From assembly GCF_022549675.1 (NCBI RefSeq), contig NZ_JAKZGR010000003.1, positions 248,001 through 312,000 of the forward strand: a stretch of 64,000 bases of DNA. Reading direction: 5' to 3'. Shown piece after piece: positions 26,489 to 35,990 of the stretch; position 1 is the stretch's first letter, and each line of letters opens with the position of its first letter. A model generated the notes under the pieces. That model ran no database searches. It had not been told where the DNA came from and saw nothing but the letters and a program-made list of their open reading frames with translations. The stretch comes from Belliella kenyensis. GTDB lineage: Bacteria > Bacteroidota > Bacteroidia > Cytophagales > Cyclobacteriaceae. The position numbers and the translations under genes are program-made.

Positions 26489-27556
26489 TCAACGGATCAA
26501 TAAATTGATTTTCGCCCATAATTCATTATCAAATCTTGACCCAGCAAAGACCGGGTTACTTGGATCAGAAGCATTTCCCATTCTTATCACAATGAGGTTT
26601 TTACTCGGTACGATATAAAGCCTTTGGTCAAATGCTCCCATCGCTGCAAACATGTCAACAGGAGCATTAGATACTAGCATCCCAGAATATACATTTCTGT
26701 CACTGGGTAACATGTAACTTTCCCTACCATTGAGCCACCACAAGTAACCATAGGAAGGATTTAGATTTTGGGAAGGAGATATACTCTGAACAAATAGCGC
26801 TTCATCAATAATTTGCTCATTCATCCATTTACCTTTATTCATTGCCAGTATCCCAAATCTAGCCATGCTACGTGCAGTACTATGATAAATCGAAAATATG
26901 ACACCTGTATTCCAAAATCCATCCATGCCAATTTTTTCTTTCAGGTATTTATTGAAAAATGCTTCATATGAGCCATCGGTGGAGACCGATATGATATCCA
27001 TTAATTTTTGAAAAATGTTGCTGTACGCCCACCTAGTTCCTGCATCAGCCACATAGGTAATGTTTTGTTTTATCATCAGCTGCCTTGTTTCATCATTTCC
27101 AGCAGTCATGCTCAATAGGTCTTTTACGGTAATGAGAGCTTCTTTTTCAGAGGGCATGTTTGTCCATCCAGTACTTAAATAATCAGAAGCTTTGCTGTCA
27201 ATTTGAATTAATTCATTTTGAGCTGCTATGCTGACAGTAGCTGCAACAAGAGTCTTTCCTGCACTATTCCATTCCCAACTGTCAGATGCTCGATGTCCAT
27301 CATAGTATTCCTCTAGTACAATCCTACCATTTACTAATAACAAGAATGCTTTGGTATTGGACTCTTTTAGGAAGCTTCTTAATTCTGGAATTGCAGCTTC
27401 ATTCCAACCCAAGGATGATATATTTTCAGTTTCCCAATCTTGACTTGAAGCAGGCGGGAAGTACATTTCTTTTTTTGGTTTTGAAGGATCATTACTTAAG
27501 TCATTGCATCCCATTGCTATGAAAAGAAGCAGTACTATAATAGATATTCTTATCAT
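26489..27556 (-). CDS. Beta-lactamase-family serine hydrolase, lipoprotein
   Basis: 355 residues. A lipobox ending at Cys17 (FIAMGC) predicts outer-membrane or periplasmic lipid anchoring. Class C-like motifs are SAGK at residues 98-101 (SxxK nucleophile) and YSN at 178-180. The family includes penicillin-binding proteins, esterases and D-peptidases; a true beta-lactamase is not implied. It converges with the decarboxylase gene (21 bases apart). Its upstream region, starting 17 bases before its ATG, is the left copy of the 183-bp direct repeat. Confidence 0.87.
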   Translation of the reverse strand: MIRISIIVLLLFIAMGCNDLSNDPSKPKKEMYFPPASSQDWETENISSLGWNEAAIPELRSFLKESNTKAFLLLVNGRIVLEEYYDGHRASDSWEWNSAGKTLVAATVSIAAQNELIQIDSKASDYLSTGWTNMPSEKEALITVKDLLSMTAGNDETRQLMIKQNITYVADAGTRWAYSNIFQKLMDIISVSTDGSYEAFFNKYLKEKIGMDGFWNTGVIFSIYHSTARSMARFGILAMNKGKWMNEQIIDEALFVQSISPSQNLNPSYGYLWWLNGRESYMLPSDRNVYSGMLVSNAPVDMFAAMGAFDQRLYIVPSKNLIVIRMGNASDPSNPVFAGSRFDNELWAKINLLIR

Positions 27557-27573
27557 GATCGTATTCTAAAATT

Positions 27574-27756
27574 GTGATTACCTTCATTTACACCAGATGG
27601 AGGATTTTAGATAGGGCAAAAGTTACTTCTGAATCTTCAGCTACTGGTAGTTTGTCACTTGCGGATCCAACGCTTCATCCGATAGTTAGCTAAATATATC
27701 AGTATTTTTCAGTCTTTTAGCATGGTTTGGGAATTGATTTCTTTGTGGATATTGAT
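27574..27756. repeat. 183-bp direct repeat, left copy, bounding the sus cassette
   Basis: Begins gtgattaccttcatttacac and ends ctttgtggatattgat. By reading the two copies base for base I find it identical to 34326-34508, in the same orientation. No reading frame runs through it. It lies in the upstream region of the serine hydrolase gene. The two copies enclose 27757-34325 (susC-susD-GH130). Confidence 0.95.
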
Positions 27757-27818
27757 ATAAATTATTTTGATGATGCAATTGTTAACATGGTTTTACATTT
27801 CATTTAAATATTTTTTTG

Positions 27819-27845
27819 GGATAAGTATTTGAAAAATACTTATCC
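27819..27845. repeat. 12-bp inverted repeat inside the cassette's left end
   Basis: ggataagtattt (27819-27830) and aaatacttatcc (27834-27845) are perfect complements with a 3-base loop. There is no T run on either strand after the stem, so it is not an ordinary terminator. Located 62 bases inside the left direct repeat. Confidence 0.6.
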
Positions 27846-28072
27846 AAATCTGGCAATTTAAAATAGTTTATTTGTTAAGGTAGAAGAGTGTGAATTCATT
27901 CATGTTTACAGATTTTTTTTAGGAAACATAACAATCAGCTACCTTTCATTCTTTGAGCACCTTTTACTCAATTTCAATGAGTTTCTGATTAGCAAATAGA
28001 ACTTATTGCAAATACCTATTTCTTCAAATTCATGCATATTGCCTAAGGTTTATGAATTTCAGCATGAGAAAT

Positions 28073-28103
28073 TTTGGAAATTGAAATAATCCTGATAAAT
28101 TTG
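28073..28103 (+). promoter_or_regulatory. susC promoter (Bacteroidota type)
   Basis: TTTG 28073-28076 and TAAATTTG 28096-28103 with a 19-bp spacer fit the -33/-7 consensus. Transcription would start at about 28106, immediately before operator 1. Confidence 0.7.
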
Positions 28104-28108
28104 GCTTA

Positions 28109-28124
28109 AGTAAAACGTTTTACT
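28109..28124. promoter_or_regulatory. LacI-type operator 1 upstream of susC
   Basis: agtaaaacgttttact is a perfect 16-bp palindrome with the central CG typical of LacI-family operators. It lies at the predicted transcription start, a position suited to repression. Confidence 0.75.
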
Positions 28125-28168
28125 AAGATTATAGAGCTCTGGGAGGAGTTTTTTTTCGTCCAAATTGA

Positions 28169-28180
28169 TAAAACGTTTTA
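28169..28180. promoter_or_regulatory. LacI-type operator 2 upstream of susC
   Basis: taaaacgtttta is a perfect palindrome sharing the core of operator 1, with centres 58 bp apart and 38 bases before the susC ATG. Paired operators allow looping or co-operative binding. Confidence 0.75.
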
Positions 28181-28217
28181 CCAATAAAGTCAATTCAAAT
28201 AAATAACCCCAAAGCCA

Positions 28218-31200
28218 ATGAAAAATTCTACTAGAGTAGCACATTACCTTAAGCGTGTTTTGATGCTCTGTTTTTCACTTTATTTATCAAGCATTGCATC
28301 CACCTATGCTATTGAACAGGGAGATCAAAATGGTTCTCAACCTATTCAGGTGGTAGGTAAAGTTGTTCAAGTCATAGATCTAAGCCCAATTCCGGGAGTG
28401 ACTGTATTAGAAAAGGGGACCCGAAATGGTACAGTAACGGATTCGGATGGTAGCTTTAAGCTTGAAGTAAGTTCTTCGAATTCTGTCTTACAAGTTTCCT
28501 TTATAGGTTACAAAAGTCAGGAAATTAGTGTTTCAAATCGCTCAAACTTTACAATCGAGTTAGAAGAGAGTTATTCTGATCTTGGAGAAGCTGTTGTGAT
28601 TGGTTATCAATCACAAAAGGAAGCAAATATATCTGGGTCAGTAGCAAAAGTAGATATTCAATCTCTGGAGTCAAGAAGAGTTCCTGTTTTGACACAAGCT
28701 TTGCAAGGTCAAATAGCTGGTGTTCAAGTTACCCAAAGTACAGGAGCACCTGGTGATGATATCGAGATCAGGATTCGAGGCAATGGGACTATAGGTAATA
28801 ATAATCCACTGTATATAATTGATGGTATACCAAGTAGAGAAATTTCCTTTCTTAATCCAGCTGACATAGAATCAATGACGGTTCTAAAAGATGCCGCTGC
28901 TACATCTATCTATGGATCGCGAGCTTCTGCGGGTGTTGTGGTGATTACCACCAAGAGTGGCAAGACTACTCAGGGTATCAATGTGAATTATTTTGGAGGG
29001 GTTCAGCGAGTTACCAATCTACCAAGAATGCTCAATGCACAAGAATACATGACAGTAGTGGAGCGTGCCTGGGACAATGCGGGTTATTCAGGTACAAATC
29101 CTTATACTGGAGATAGAAATCGAAGTGATTTCGCTGATACAAATTGGCTAGAAGAGCTTTTTGAGATGGGTAGAACCCATAATGTACAGCTTTCAAGTCA
29201 AGGTGGTAATGAAAAGACAAGATACATGATGTCTGGAGGCTTTTTTACTCAAGATGGAATTGTGAAGTTTAATAATGATAAATTCAATAGATTGAATTTC
29301 AGAACCAATGTAAGTTCTCAAATTCATGAAAGGGTGACGGTAGGTACAAATGTGCAGTTTTCTTACACCTCTCAGGATAGGATTTCTTCGAGTGGAGATT
29401 CGCCTGGTACTATTAGGCATGCATTTCTAAGGCCTCCTATCATACCTGTCTACAAATCGCTCGATGACCCTACATATTCTCCTTCAAATCCCTTTACAGA
29501 TTTACCTTTTTACAGAGGACCAGGCGATTTCGAGAGTAGCAAATATGAGTTTAGTCAAAACCCACTAGCTATTGCCTATTTTGCAGATGACAAAATGAAT
29601 AATTTTAAGACTTTTGGGAATGTGTTTGGGGAATACAATATATTGGGAGATGGTAGTTTGAAGTTTAGAACAAATTTTGGAGCTGATATCAACTTTTTTT
29701 ATAACAGGACATTTGCTCAAAACTATGGGGATGATGATGGCGGTGGTGCTGAAATTGATCGCGGACAAGGAAGACAAAACAGACCTAATAGCCTAGCGGA
29801 AGCACGGGGTCAGGCTTTTACATATACTTGGAACAACACCTTCAATTTTGATAAAACTTTTGGGGATCATTACTTGAATGCTGTAGTTGGTACGGAATTT
29901 ATCTCTTATGCTTCTTCTTTTATGAATGCATCAAGGATGCGGTTTGACTTTACTTCACCAAATTTCCAGTACTTGGATTTTGGAAATACTGAACGTGACT
30001 TGTGGAATGGAGGACTTGCAGAAGAGTGGGCTTTATTTTCCTATTTTGGTTCTGCTACATATGTATTCAAAAATAAATATATGGTAACTGGAACAATGAG
30101 AGCGGATGCCTCCTCACGATTTGCTTCAAATAATCAATGGGGTTATTTCCCAGCGATGTCAGCAGGATGGATGATTTCAGAAGAGGATTTTATGACGCAA
30201 ATGGGTGCTGTTTCTGAGCTTAAAATTAGAGGTAGCTGGGGACAGCAGGGTAATCAAGAAATACCTAACTATGCCTATCTGACTCTATTTGCTAGAGATC
30301 AAGATCGTTATCAAATATCAAGATACGGGAATTCAGAATTGAAATGGGAGACAACCACTCAGGCAAATATTGGGTTTGACTTAGGGCTTTTCAGCAATAA
30401 GCTATTTGTTAGTATGGATTACTTTCATAAAGTGACTTCTGATATATTACTGCCTATTTCACTTCCCCAGATAGTGGGTAACGTTTCTCCCACTTTTGTA
30501 AATGCGGGACAAGTTACCAATAAGGGGCTTGAACTTGCCATAAATTATAGGAATTCATTCAATAACTTTAAATACTTCATAAACACCAATTTGGCTACTT
30601 TGAAAAATGTAGTTGATAATTTACATCCTAATTTGCCATATATCACTGGACCCGTGACAAGAATTCAACCAGGTCAGCCGCTTAATGCTTATTATGGTTT
30701 TGTTCAAGAAGGAATATATCAAAATCAAGAGGAAATCAATCAACACCTTTCAGGCACCACGAATCCGCCACAGCAACCAGGTGATATTAGATTCAGAGAT
30801 TTGGATGGAAATGGAGTGATCAATGACAATGATCGAACTTTTATTGGGAATCCTAATCCAAGATTAGCCTATGGATTGACGTTTGGTGGTAATTATAAAT
30901 CTTTTGATTTTAATATATTGTTTCAAGGTGTTCAAGGGGTAGAGAGATATAATGATTTGAAGAAAATCATCGATTACGATACTCGCCCTTTCAATTTTAC
31001 AGAAAGAGTTTTAGATAGTTGGAGTGGTGAAGGTACTTCGAATACGATTCCAAGGGTGAGTTTTACAGATAATGGTGGAAGTAGAGTATCAGATGTTTTT
31101 GTGGAAGATGCTTCATACTTAAGGTTAAAAAACCTGGAAATCGGCTATACTTTAAAGACAACTCGAGTTGCTTATAATAGTAATGTGAGATTTTACCTTT

Positions 31201-31325
31201 CAGGTCAAAACCTCTTGACTTTCACCAAATACTCAGGGTTAGATCCTGAATCTACTGCTTTGATTGATATGGGTACTTACCCGCAAGCTAGATCCTTTCT
31301 AGTGGGAGTCAATCTAAACTTTTAA
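28218..31325 (+). CDS. SusC/RagA-family TonB-dependent outer-membrane transporter
   Basis: 1035 residues. Signal peptide (residues ~1-32), then a carboxypeptidase-D-like N-terminal extension (VVGKVVQVIDLSPIPGVTVL, VTDSDGSFKLEV), a plug domain with LQGQIAGVQVTQSTGAPGDD and IRGNGTIGNNNPLYIIDGIP, SIYGSRASAGVVVITTKSG, and a 22-strand barrel ending FLVGVNLNF. It imports oligosaccharide with its SusD lid, powered by TonB. First gene of susC-susD-GH130, behind two LacI-type operators; the content of the operon suggests a mannoside substrate. Confidence 0.95.
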   Translation: MKNSTRVAHYLKRVLMLCFSLYLSSIASTYAIEQGDQNGSQPIQVVGKVVQVIDLSPIPGVTVLEKGTRNGTVTDSDGSFKLEVSSSNSVLQVSFIGYKSQEISVSNRSNFTIELEESYSDLGEAVVIGYQSQKEANISGSVAKVDIQSLESRRVPVLTQALQGQIAGVQVTQSTGAPGDDIEIRIRGNGTIGNNNPLYIIDGIPSREISFLNPADIESMTVLKDAAATSIYGSRASAGVVVITTKSGKTTQGINVNYFGGVQRVTNLPRMLNAQEYMTVVERAWDNAGYSGTNPYTGDRNRSDFADTNWLEELFEMGRTHNVQLSSQGGNEKTRYMMSGGFFTQDGIVKFNNDKFNRLNFRTNVSSQIHERVTVGTNVQFSYTSQDRISSSGDSPGTIRHAFLRPPIIPVYKSLDDPTYSPSNPFTDLPFYRGPGDFESSKYEFSQNPLAIAYFADDKMNNFKTFGNVFGEYNILGDGSLKFRTNFGADINFFYNRTFAQNYGDDDGGGAEIDRGQGRQNRPNSLAEARGQAFTYTWNNTFNFDKTFGDHYLNAVVGTEFISYASSFMNASRMRFDFTSPNFQYLDFGNTERDLWNGGLAEEWALFSYFGSATYVFKNKYMVTGTMRADASSRFASNNQWGYFPAMSAGWMISEEDFMTQMGAVSELKIRGSWGQQGNQEIPNYAYLTLFARDQDRYQISRYGNSELKWETTTQANIGFDLGLFSNKLFVSMDYFHKVTSDILLPISLPQIVGNVSPTFVNAGQVTNKGLELAINYRNSFNNFKYFINTNLATLKNVVDNLHPNLPYITGPVTRIQPGQPLNAYYGFVQEGIYQNQEEINQHLSGTTNPPQQPGDIRFRDLDGNGVINDNDRTFIGNPNPRLAYGLTFGGNYKSFDFNILFQGVQGVERYNDLKKIIDYDTRPFNFTERVLDSWSGEGTSNTIPRVSFTDNGGSRVSDVFVEDASYLRLKNLEIGYTLKTTRVAYNSNVRFYLSGQNLLTFTKYSGLDPESTALIDMGTYPQARSFLVGVNLNF

Positions 31326-31352
31326 CAATTTGAAATCCAAAATATCAGAGAC

Positions 31353-32840
31353 ATGAAAAAATATAAAAAATCAATAGTTGTCATATTATCACTACTAACC
31401 ATGAGCTGTGGTGATTATTTCGATAAAGAGCCTATTGGTCTAATCACTCAAGAGCAAATTAGCTCTGATCCCACTGAACAATCTATAGTCTCAGCAGTCA
31501 ATTCAACTTATCAGATGTACTCTCAAACATTAAATGTGATCGGGGAGTGGGACTGGACGGGAGGAAAAGTTCTTCGAAATGATTTTATAATATATGATAT
31601 CGCTTCTGGAGATATGTTAAAAAAATGGAACCCAGATGGTGATCAGGCCTGGATGGATGAAGTAGGTAGTTTTAATTTTACATCTATCAATGGTGCATTT
31701 AATGGCGCTTGGAGCTATAGTTTTGAAGCTATATCAAGAGCTAATACAGCAATTTCCATTCTTGAACAGGATCATATTACATCAAATACAGGGATGAGCC
31801 AGAATTTAATTGATAGACTATTAGCTGAATCTTTATTTTTAAGAGCATTGAGTTATTTTGAATTGGTAAATAACTTTGGAGATGTTCCTATGATCACAGT
31901 CCCATTGGATAGTTTTGCGGATGCATATGAAGTATCTGTAAGGAGACCTGCTTCCGAAGTGTGGCAATTGATCATGTCAGATTTGCAAAAAGCTTCAAGT
32001 TTACTTCCTCAAGCAAAATTTTCTAGTCAATCAGAGCCATGGAGGGTATCAAAAGGTGCTGTATTATCACTTATTGCTAAGGCAGAATTATATCAAGAAA
32101 ATTATCAGAATGTAATATCTATTATTTCTCAAATAGAAGATCTTGGTTTTTATAGCTTAAATGTTCATTATTTTGACTCTTTTGATGTTACAAAACATTT
32201 TCAAGAAAATGAGGTCATATTTGCCTATGATCATCAAGAGGGTAGAAATCCCAGGAAGGGTAATGGACTCGCTGCATTGATGGGGTGGGGATTTGTGGCT
32301 CCATCGGAAAGTTTTGTTCAAGCATTTGAGCAAGGAGATCCAAGGCTTTTTTATACAGTGGACCTCACCAACAGGAATGTCAACAAGCTTTTGGGTACAA
32401 AAAATGGCTTGTACAAAGGAAATGATGACTCGCCAGGTAATAAAATATATATAAGATATGCCGATGTTTTGTTATGGAAAGCAGAAGCTTTAATCAAATT
32501 GGGTAATATAGAGCAGGGACTTCTGATAGTAGATATGGTAAGATTGCGTGCCAAAAATACGCCGTATGTGAATGGTACTTTACCTGATCCAAGCATTCTT
32601 GCCCCATATGCTGGAAGGGGATTAAACCAAGCCGAAGCCCTACAAGCTTTGATTCAAGAAAGAAGGGTTGAACTAGGGTTCGAATCTCATCGATTCAATG
32701 ATTTGAAGAGGTGGGGAATTGCATTAGACATACTTCGAGATATGGGTAAAAACTTTCAGGCTCATCACATGTTGTTTCCTATTCCTCAAGAAGAAGTAGA
32801 CCGGTCAGGAGGATTGATAAATCAAAATCAGGGATATTAA
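31353..32840 (+). CDS. SusD/RagB-family glycan-binding lipoprotein
   Basis: 495 residues. Lipobox at TMSCGDYFDKEP gives a surface lipoprotein. Tetratricopeptide-like SusD architecture follows, with RANTAISILEQ, LAESLFLRALSYFELVNNFGD, and the C-terminal YADVLLWKAEALIKLG and RRVELGFESHRFNDLKRWG signatures. It caps the SusC channel and captures the glycan. 27 bases downstream of susC, same transcript. Confidence 0.95.
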   Translation: MKKYKKSIVVILSLLTMSCGDYFDKEPIGLITQEQISSDPTEQSIVSAVNSTYQMYSQTLNVIGEWDWTGGKVLRNDFIIYDIASGDMLKKWNPDGDQAWMDEVGSFNFTSINGAFNGAWSYSFEAISRANTAISILEQDHITSNTGMSQNLIDRLLAESLFLRALSYFELVNNFGDVPMITVPLDSFADAYEVSVRRPASEVWQLIMSDLQKASSLLPQAKFSSQSEPWRVSKGAVLSLIAKAELYQENYQNVISIISQIEDLGFYSLNVHYFDSFDVTKHFQENEVIFAYDHQEGRNPRKGNGLAALMGWGFVAPSESFVQAFEQGDPRLFYTVDLTNRNVNKLLGTKNGLYKGNDDSPGNKIYIRYADVLLWKAEALIKLGNIEQGLLIVDMVRLRAKNTPYVNGTLPDPSILAPYAGRGLNQAEALQALIQERRVELGFESHRFNDLKRWGIALDILRDMGKNFQAHHMLFPIPQEEVDRSGGLINQNQGY

Positions 32841-32978
32841 TTATTCACCTTTGATAGATATATGCATGTTAATTTAGCTTATAAAATGTTTGATAGATTG
32901 ATTTTTTATCAATAATGTGAGGAAATTAATTGCAAATCTTAAGAATTAAATCATTAAAAAAAATTGAAATAGAAAGTA

Positions 32979-34094
32979 ATGAAGGTAAAAAGTAAATCAA
33001 TGTTCGGGTTTTTAGTCTTAGTGTATTTGGTGATGCCTGCTTGCGCTCAAGAAAAATCATGGATGATGGGGCCATTTGAAAGAGCAGAAAATCAAAAGCC
33101 AATAATTGAACCTCAATTAGAAACAGTTTTTGACGATCCGATGACTGAAAGAAGTGTTTTTTGGGAGTCTATGGCTACTTTTAATCCCGCTGCTATTATC
33201 AAAGATAAGACCATTCATGTATTTTACAGAGCGGAAGAAAAGCTTGGTGAAAATGAAATCGGAGGACATACCTCAAGGCTTGGTTTAGCTACTTCCACAG
33301 ACGGTGTTAACTACAAAAGGTTTTCAGTGCCTGTTTTCTTTCCTGCAGACGATGACCAAAAAGAATTTGAATGGACAGGGGGTACCGAGGATCCTAGAAT
33401 TGTAGTTACGGACGAGGGATTGTATGTATTAACATACACACAATGGAATAGAGAATACCCAAGATTGGCAATTGCAACTTCCAAAGATTTAAAAAATTGG
33501 ACTAAACATGGCCCTATTTTTCAAAATTTTAAAGATGGTAAATACCACAACATTGAAACCAAATCTGGAGCTATTGTAACTCAAGTTAAAAATGGCGAGC
33601 TCGTTGCTGCTAAAATCGATGAGAAATATTGGATGTATTATGGAGTTCCGCATATCTGGTTGGCTTATTCTGAAGATTTGATCAATTGGACACCTGTAGA
33701 GACGCATGAGGGAAATTTAGCACCTGTATTGAGTCCAAGGCCAGGGTATTTTGACTCTTGGCTTGTAGAAGCAGGGCCACCGCCCGTACTTACTGAGGAC
33801 GGAATTGTAGTATTGTATAATGCAGGTAACTCTAAGGAGATTGGTGTGGAAGATTTAGGGAATAGAGTGTATACTGGAGGCCAAGCATTATTTTCAAAAG
33901 ATCAACCATGGAAATTACTTGACAGAGGAAAACATCCATTTATCAAACCAGAGAAGGATTTTGAAAAATCTGGACAATATCAAGATGGTACGACTTTCTT
34001 GGAAGGTTTAGTTTTATTCAATGATGTTTGGTATTTATATTATGGTACTGCTGATAGCATGGTAGGAGTAGTTACTTGGAAGCAAAAGCCTTAA
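32979..34094 (+). CDS. Glycoside hydrolase family 130 protein (mannoside phosphorylase/mannosidase-like)
   Basis: 371 residues, exported (signal peptide ending at about PACAQ; the Cys could also serve as a weak lipobox). The five-bladed propeller of GH130 is recognisable from FNPAAIIKDKTIHVFYRAEE, GGTEDPRIV (catalytic Asp region) and YYGTADS near the end. GH130 members phosphorolyse or hydrolyse beta-1,2- or beta-1,4-mannosides. Secretion favours a hydrolase over a cytoplasmic phosphorylase. With SusCD it forms a minimal mannoside-type utilisation unit. Confidence 0.85.
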   Translation: MKVKSKSMFGFLVLVYLVMPACAQEKSWMMGPFERAENQKPIIEPQLETVFDDPMTERSVFWESMATFNPAAIIKDKTIHVFYRAEEKLGENEIGGHTSRLGLATSTDGVNYKRFSVPVFFPADDDQKEFEWTGGTEDPRIVVTDEGLYVLTYTQWNREYPRLAIATSKDLKNWTKHGPIFQNFKDGKYHNIETKSGAIVTQVKNGELVAAKIDEKYWMYYGVPHIWLAYSEDLINWTPVETHEGNLAPVLSPRPGYFDSWLVEAGPPPVLTEDGIVVLYNAGNSKEIGVEDLGNRVYTGGQALFSKDQPWKLLDRGKHPFIKPEKDFEKSGQYQDGTTFLEGLVLFNDVWYLYYGTADSMVGVVTWKQKP

Positions 34095-34207
34095 GCGCAT
34101 ACTTATTGCAATAAGCATGTATAATTGTTGCTACACATTGAAAGCTATTTTGCTTGACAAGCTTTTTGAAACAATCCATTAAGTTCAAGTTGGTTCCTTT
34201 CAAAATA

Positions 34208-34256
34208 GCTCATCTACTACCTATTACCTTATGGGAGAATTGGTTAGTAGATGAGC
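34208..34256. repeat. 12-bp inverted repeat near the cassette's right end
   Basis: gctcatctacta (34208-34219) and tagtagatgagc (34245-34256) are perfect complements with a 25-base loop; no T run follows. It lies 70 bases before the right 183-bp repeat. A smaller perfect palindrome cttattgcaataag lies at 34102-34115, just after the GH130 stop. Confidence 0.6.
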
Positions 34257-34325
34257 ATTTGGTTATACCACTTGGATTAAAAGCAATTGTTTTGTTCAAC
34301 CAGCTGATAATCAATTTTAGCTTTC

Positions 34326-34508
34326 GTGATTACCTTCATTTACACCAGATGGAGGATTTTAGATAGGGCAAAAGTTACTTCTGAATCTTCAGCTACTGGT
34401 AGTTTGTCACTTGCGGATCCAACGCTTCATCCGATAGTTAGCTAAATATATCAGTATTTTTCAGTCTTTTAGCATGGTTTGGGAATTGATTTCTTTGTGG
34501 ATATTGAT
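34326..34508. repeat. 183-bp direct repeat, right copy, bounding the sus cassette
   Basis: Identical to 27574-27756 over the full 183 bases, same orientation; sequences diverge immediately outside on both sides. It is followed 45 bases later by the end of the yraN gene. Confidence 0.95.
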
Positions 34509-34553
34509 TCTAATTTTTTACCCAAAAGCCAGATTCATAACCTTCTAATGAAA

Positions 34554-34910
34554 TTAATAAAAGGCATCTTCAAAATGCTTGAAGTTGATGTTTCCATTTT
34601 TGTCTTGATATACACCTACGATGTCGAATCTGATGTCTTTATGCCAATCGATTTCATGGATATAATGATCGGCCGCTTTGATGAGAAGTTTGCGTTTTGT
34701 GTAATCTACGAATTCCTCAGCATAGCCAAATCCAGTTCCACTCCTGAATTTCACTTCTACAAATACAAGAATTCCCTTATACTCAAAAATAAGGTCGATT
34801 TCCGCATATCCATGCCGGTAATTGGAGACTTTGAATTCGTAACCTTTGCCAATTAACCAATTTTTGACCTGTTCTTCTGCAAGCTTTCCTTTTTCATTGT
34901 GTGCTGCCAT
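34554..34910 (-). CDS. YraN family protein (UPF0102)
   Basis: 118 residues, normal size. The endonuclease-like fold is shown by GKLAEEQVKNWLIGKGY, the metal-binding pattern EIDLIFEYKG...VFVEVKFR (E/D/ExK) and YTKRKLLIKAADHYI. Family members resemble Holliday-junction resolvases, but the function is unproven. Starts at ATG 34910, divergent from lipB. Confidence 0.9.
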   Translation of the reverse strand: MAAHNEKGKLAEEQVKNWLIGKGYEFKVSNYRHGYAEIDLIFEYKGILVFVEVKFRSGTGFGYAEEFVDYTKRKLLIKAADHYIHEIDWHKDIRFDIVGVYQDKNGNINFKHFEDAFY

Positions 34911-35026
34911 GACAATTATTCATTAATTTTGAAAAGTAAAAACTGTTTGCCTATTTCGGACTTCATCAATTCAAGAACTGAATCGCTTCAATTGGCGTTG
35001 GACAATAAAAGAAATTTATACCCACT

Positions 35027-35743
35027 GTGAATAAAGTTATCAATAAAAAAGTAAAATTTCTAGACCTTGGCCAAAAGGACTACAAAGAAACCTGGGATTT
35101 TCAGGAAGAAATTTTCGCAAAAACTGTCACTTTGAAGATAGAGAATCGCAAGGCCGGTGAGGAAAATCAACAATTGACCGAGAATTATTTACTTTTTGTA
35201 GAGCACCCTCATGTCTATACTTTAGGTAAAAGTGGTGAACTTTCACATTTGTTGCTCGATGAAGTAGGATTGGCAGAAAAAGGAGCGACATTTTATAAGA
35301 TCAATCGTGGAGGTGATATTACCTATCATGGTCCCGGTCAGTTGGTGGGCTATCCGATTTTGGATTTGGATAATTTTTTTACAGATATCCATAAGTACTT
35401 GAGATTTCTCGAAGAGGCAATTATCATGACCTTGGCAGAATATGGAATTGAAGCAGGAAGGATTGATGGGCTTACAGGGGTTTGGCTAGATCACGTGGCG
35501 CAGAAGAATCCGAGAAAAATCTGTGCTTTGGGAGTGAAATCTAGCCGGTGGGTGACCATGCATGGATTTGCCTTCAATGTGAACGCAGATTTAACTTACT
35601 TTGGAAATATAGTGCCTTGCGGTATAGCCGACAAAGCTGTCACATCCATGCACTTGGAACTGGGCAGACCAGTAGATGAGCAGGAAGTAAAAAATAAAGT
35701 TAAAAAACACATCGCCACACTATTCGAAATGGAAATAGAGTAA
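35027..35743 (+). CDS. lipB: Lipoyl(octanoyl) transferase
   Basis: 238 residues. RGGDITYHGPGQLVGYPI, LGVKSSRWVTMHGFAFNVN (active Lys) and GNIVPCGIADKAVTS (active Cys) are diagnostic. It moves octanoate from acyl carrier protein to lipoyl domains of 2-oxoacid dehydrogenases. Begins at GTG 35027; no ATG exists before the conserved region. Confidence 0.95.
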   Translation: MNKVINKKVKFLDLGQKDYKETWDFQEEIFAKTVTLKIENRKAGEENQQLTENYLLFVEHPHVYTLGKSGELSHLLLDEVGLAEKGATFYKINRGGDITYHGPGQLVGYPILDLDNFFTDIHKYLRFLEEAIIMTLAEYGIEAGRIDGLTGVWLDHVAQKNPRKICALGVKSSRWVTMHGFAFNVNADLTYFGNIVPCGIADKAVTSMHLELGRPVDEQEVKNKVKKHIATLFEMEIE

Positions 35744-35990
35744 GTTTTGGTTTTTTAAATAGACCAATATTTAATGGATGATATCGTTTTGCTAAGATCA
35801 CAGATGTCTATTGGTTCATAAAAAAAACGATTCTTACTCTGGGGAAAAGCACCTGTAAGATGTCAAATCGCTTTTTCAAACTAATAGGCATTGAGTCTGC
35901 GCTATCAATACGCTAGAATCGTATGATTTGCCCAGATCATTATTGTAGGAAAGAGATAAATCAAACTTTCAAAAAAGAAAAAAAGAAAAA

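Noticed and set aside
26489-27556. Antibiotic-resistance beta-lactamase
   Set aside because: SxxK and YxN alone define a broad serine-hydrolase family; lipoprotein character does not indicate drug hydrolysis.
34479-34856. 125-codon ORF antisense to yraN
   Set aside because: Shadow of the well-conserved YraN gene; also begins within the repeat.
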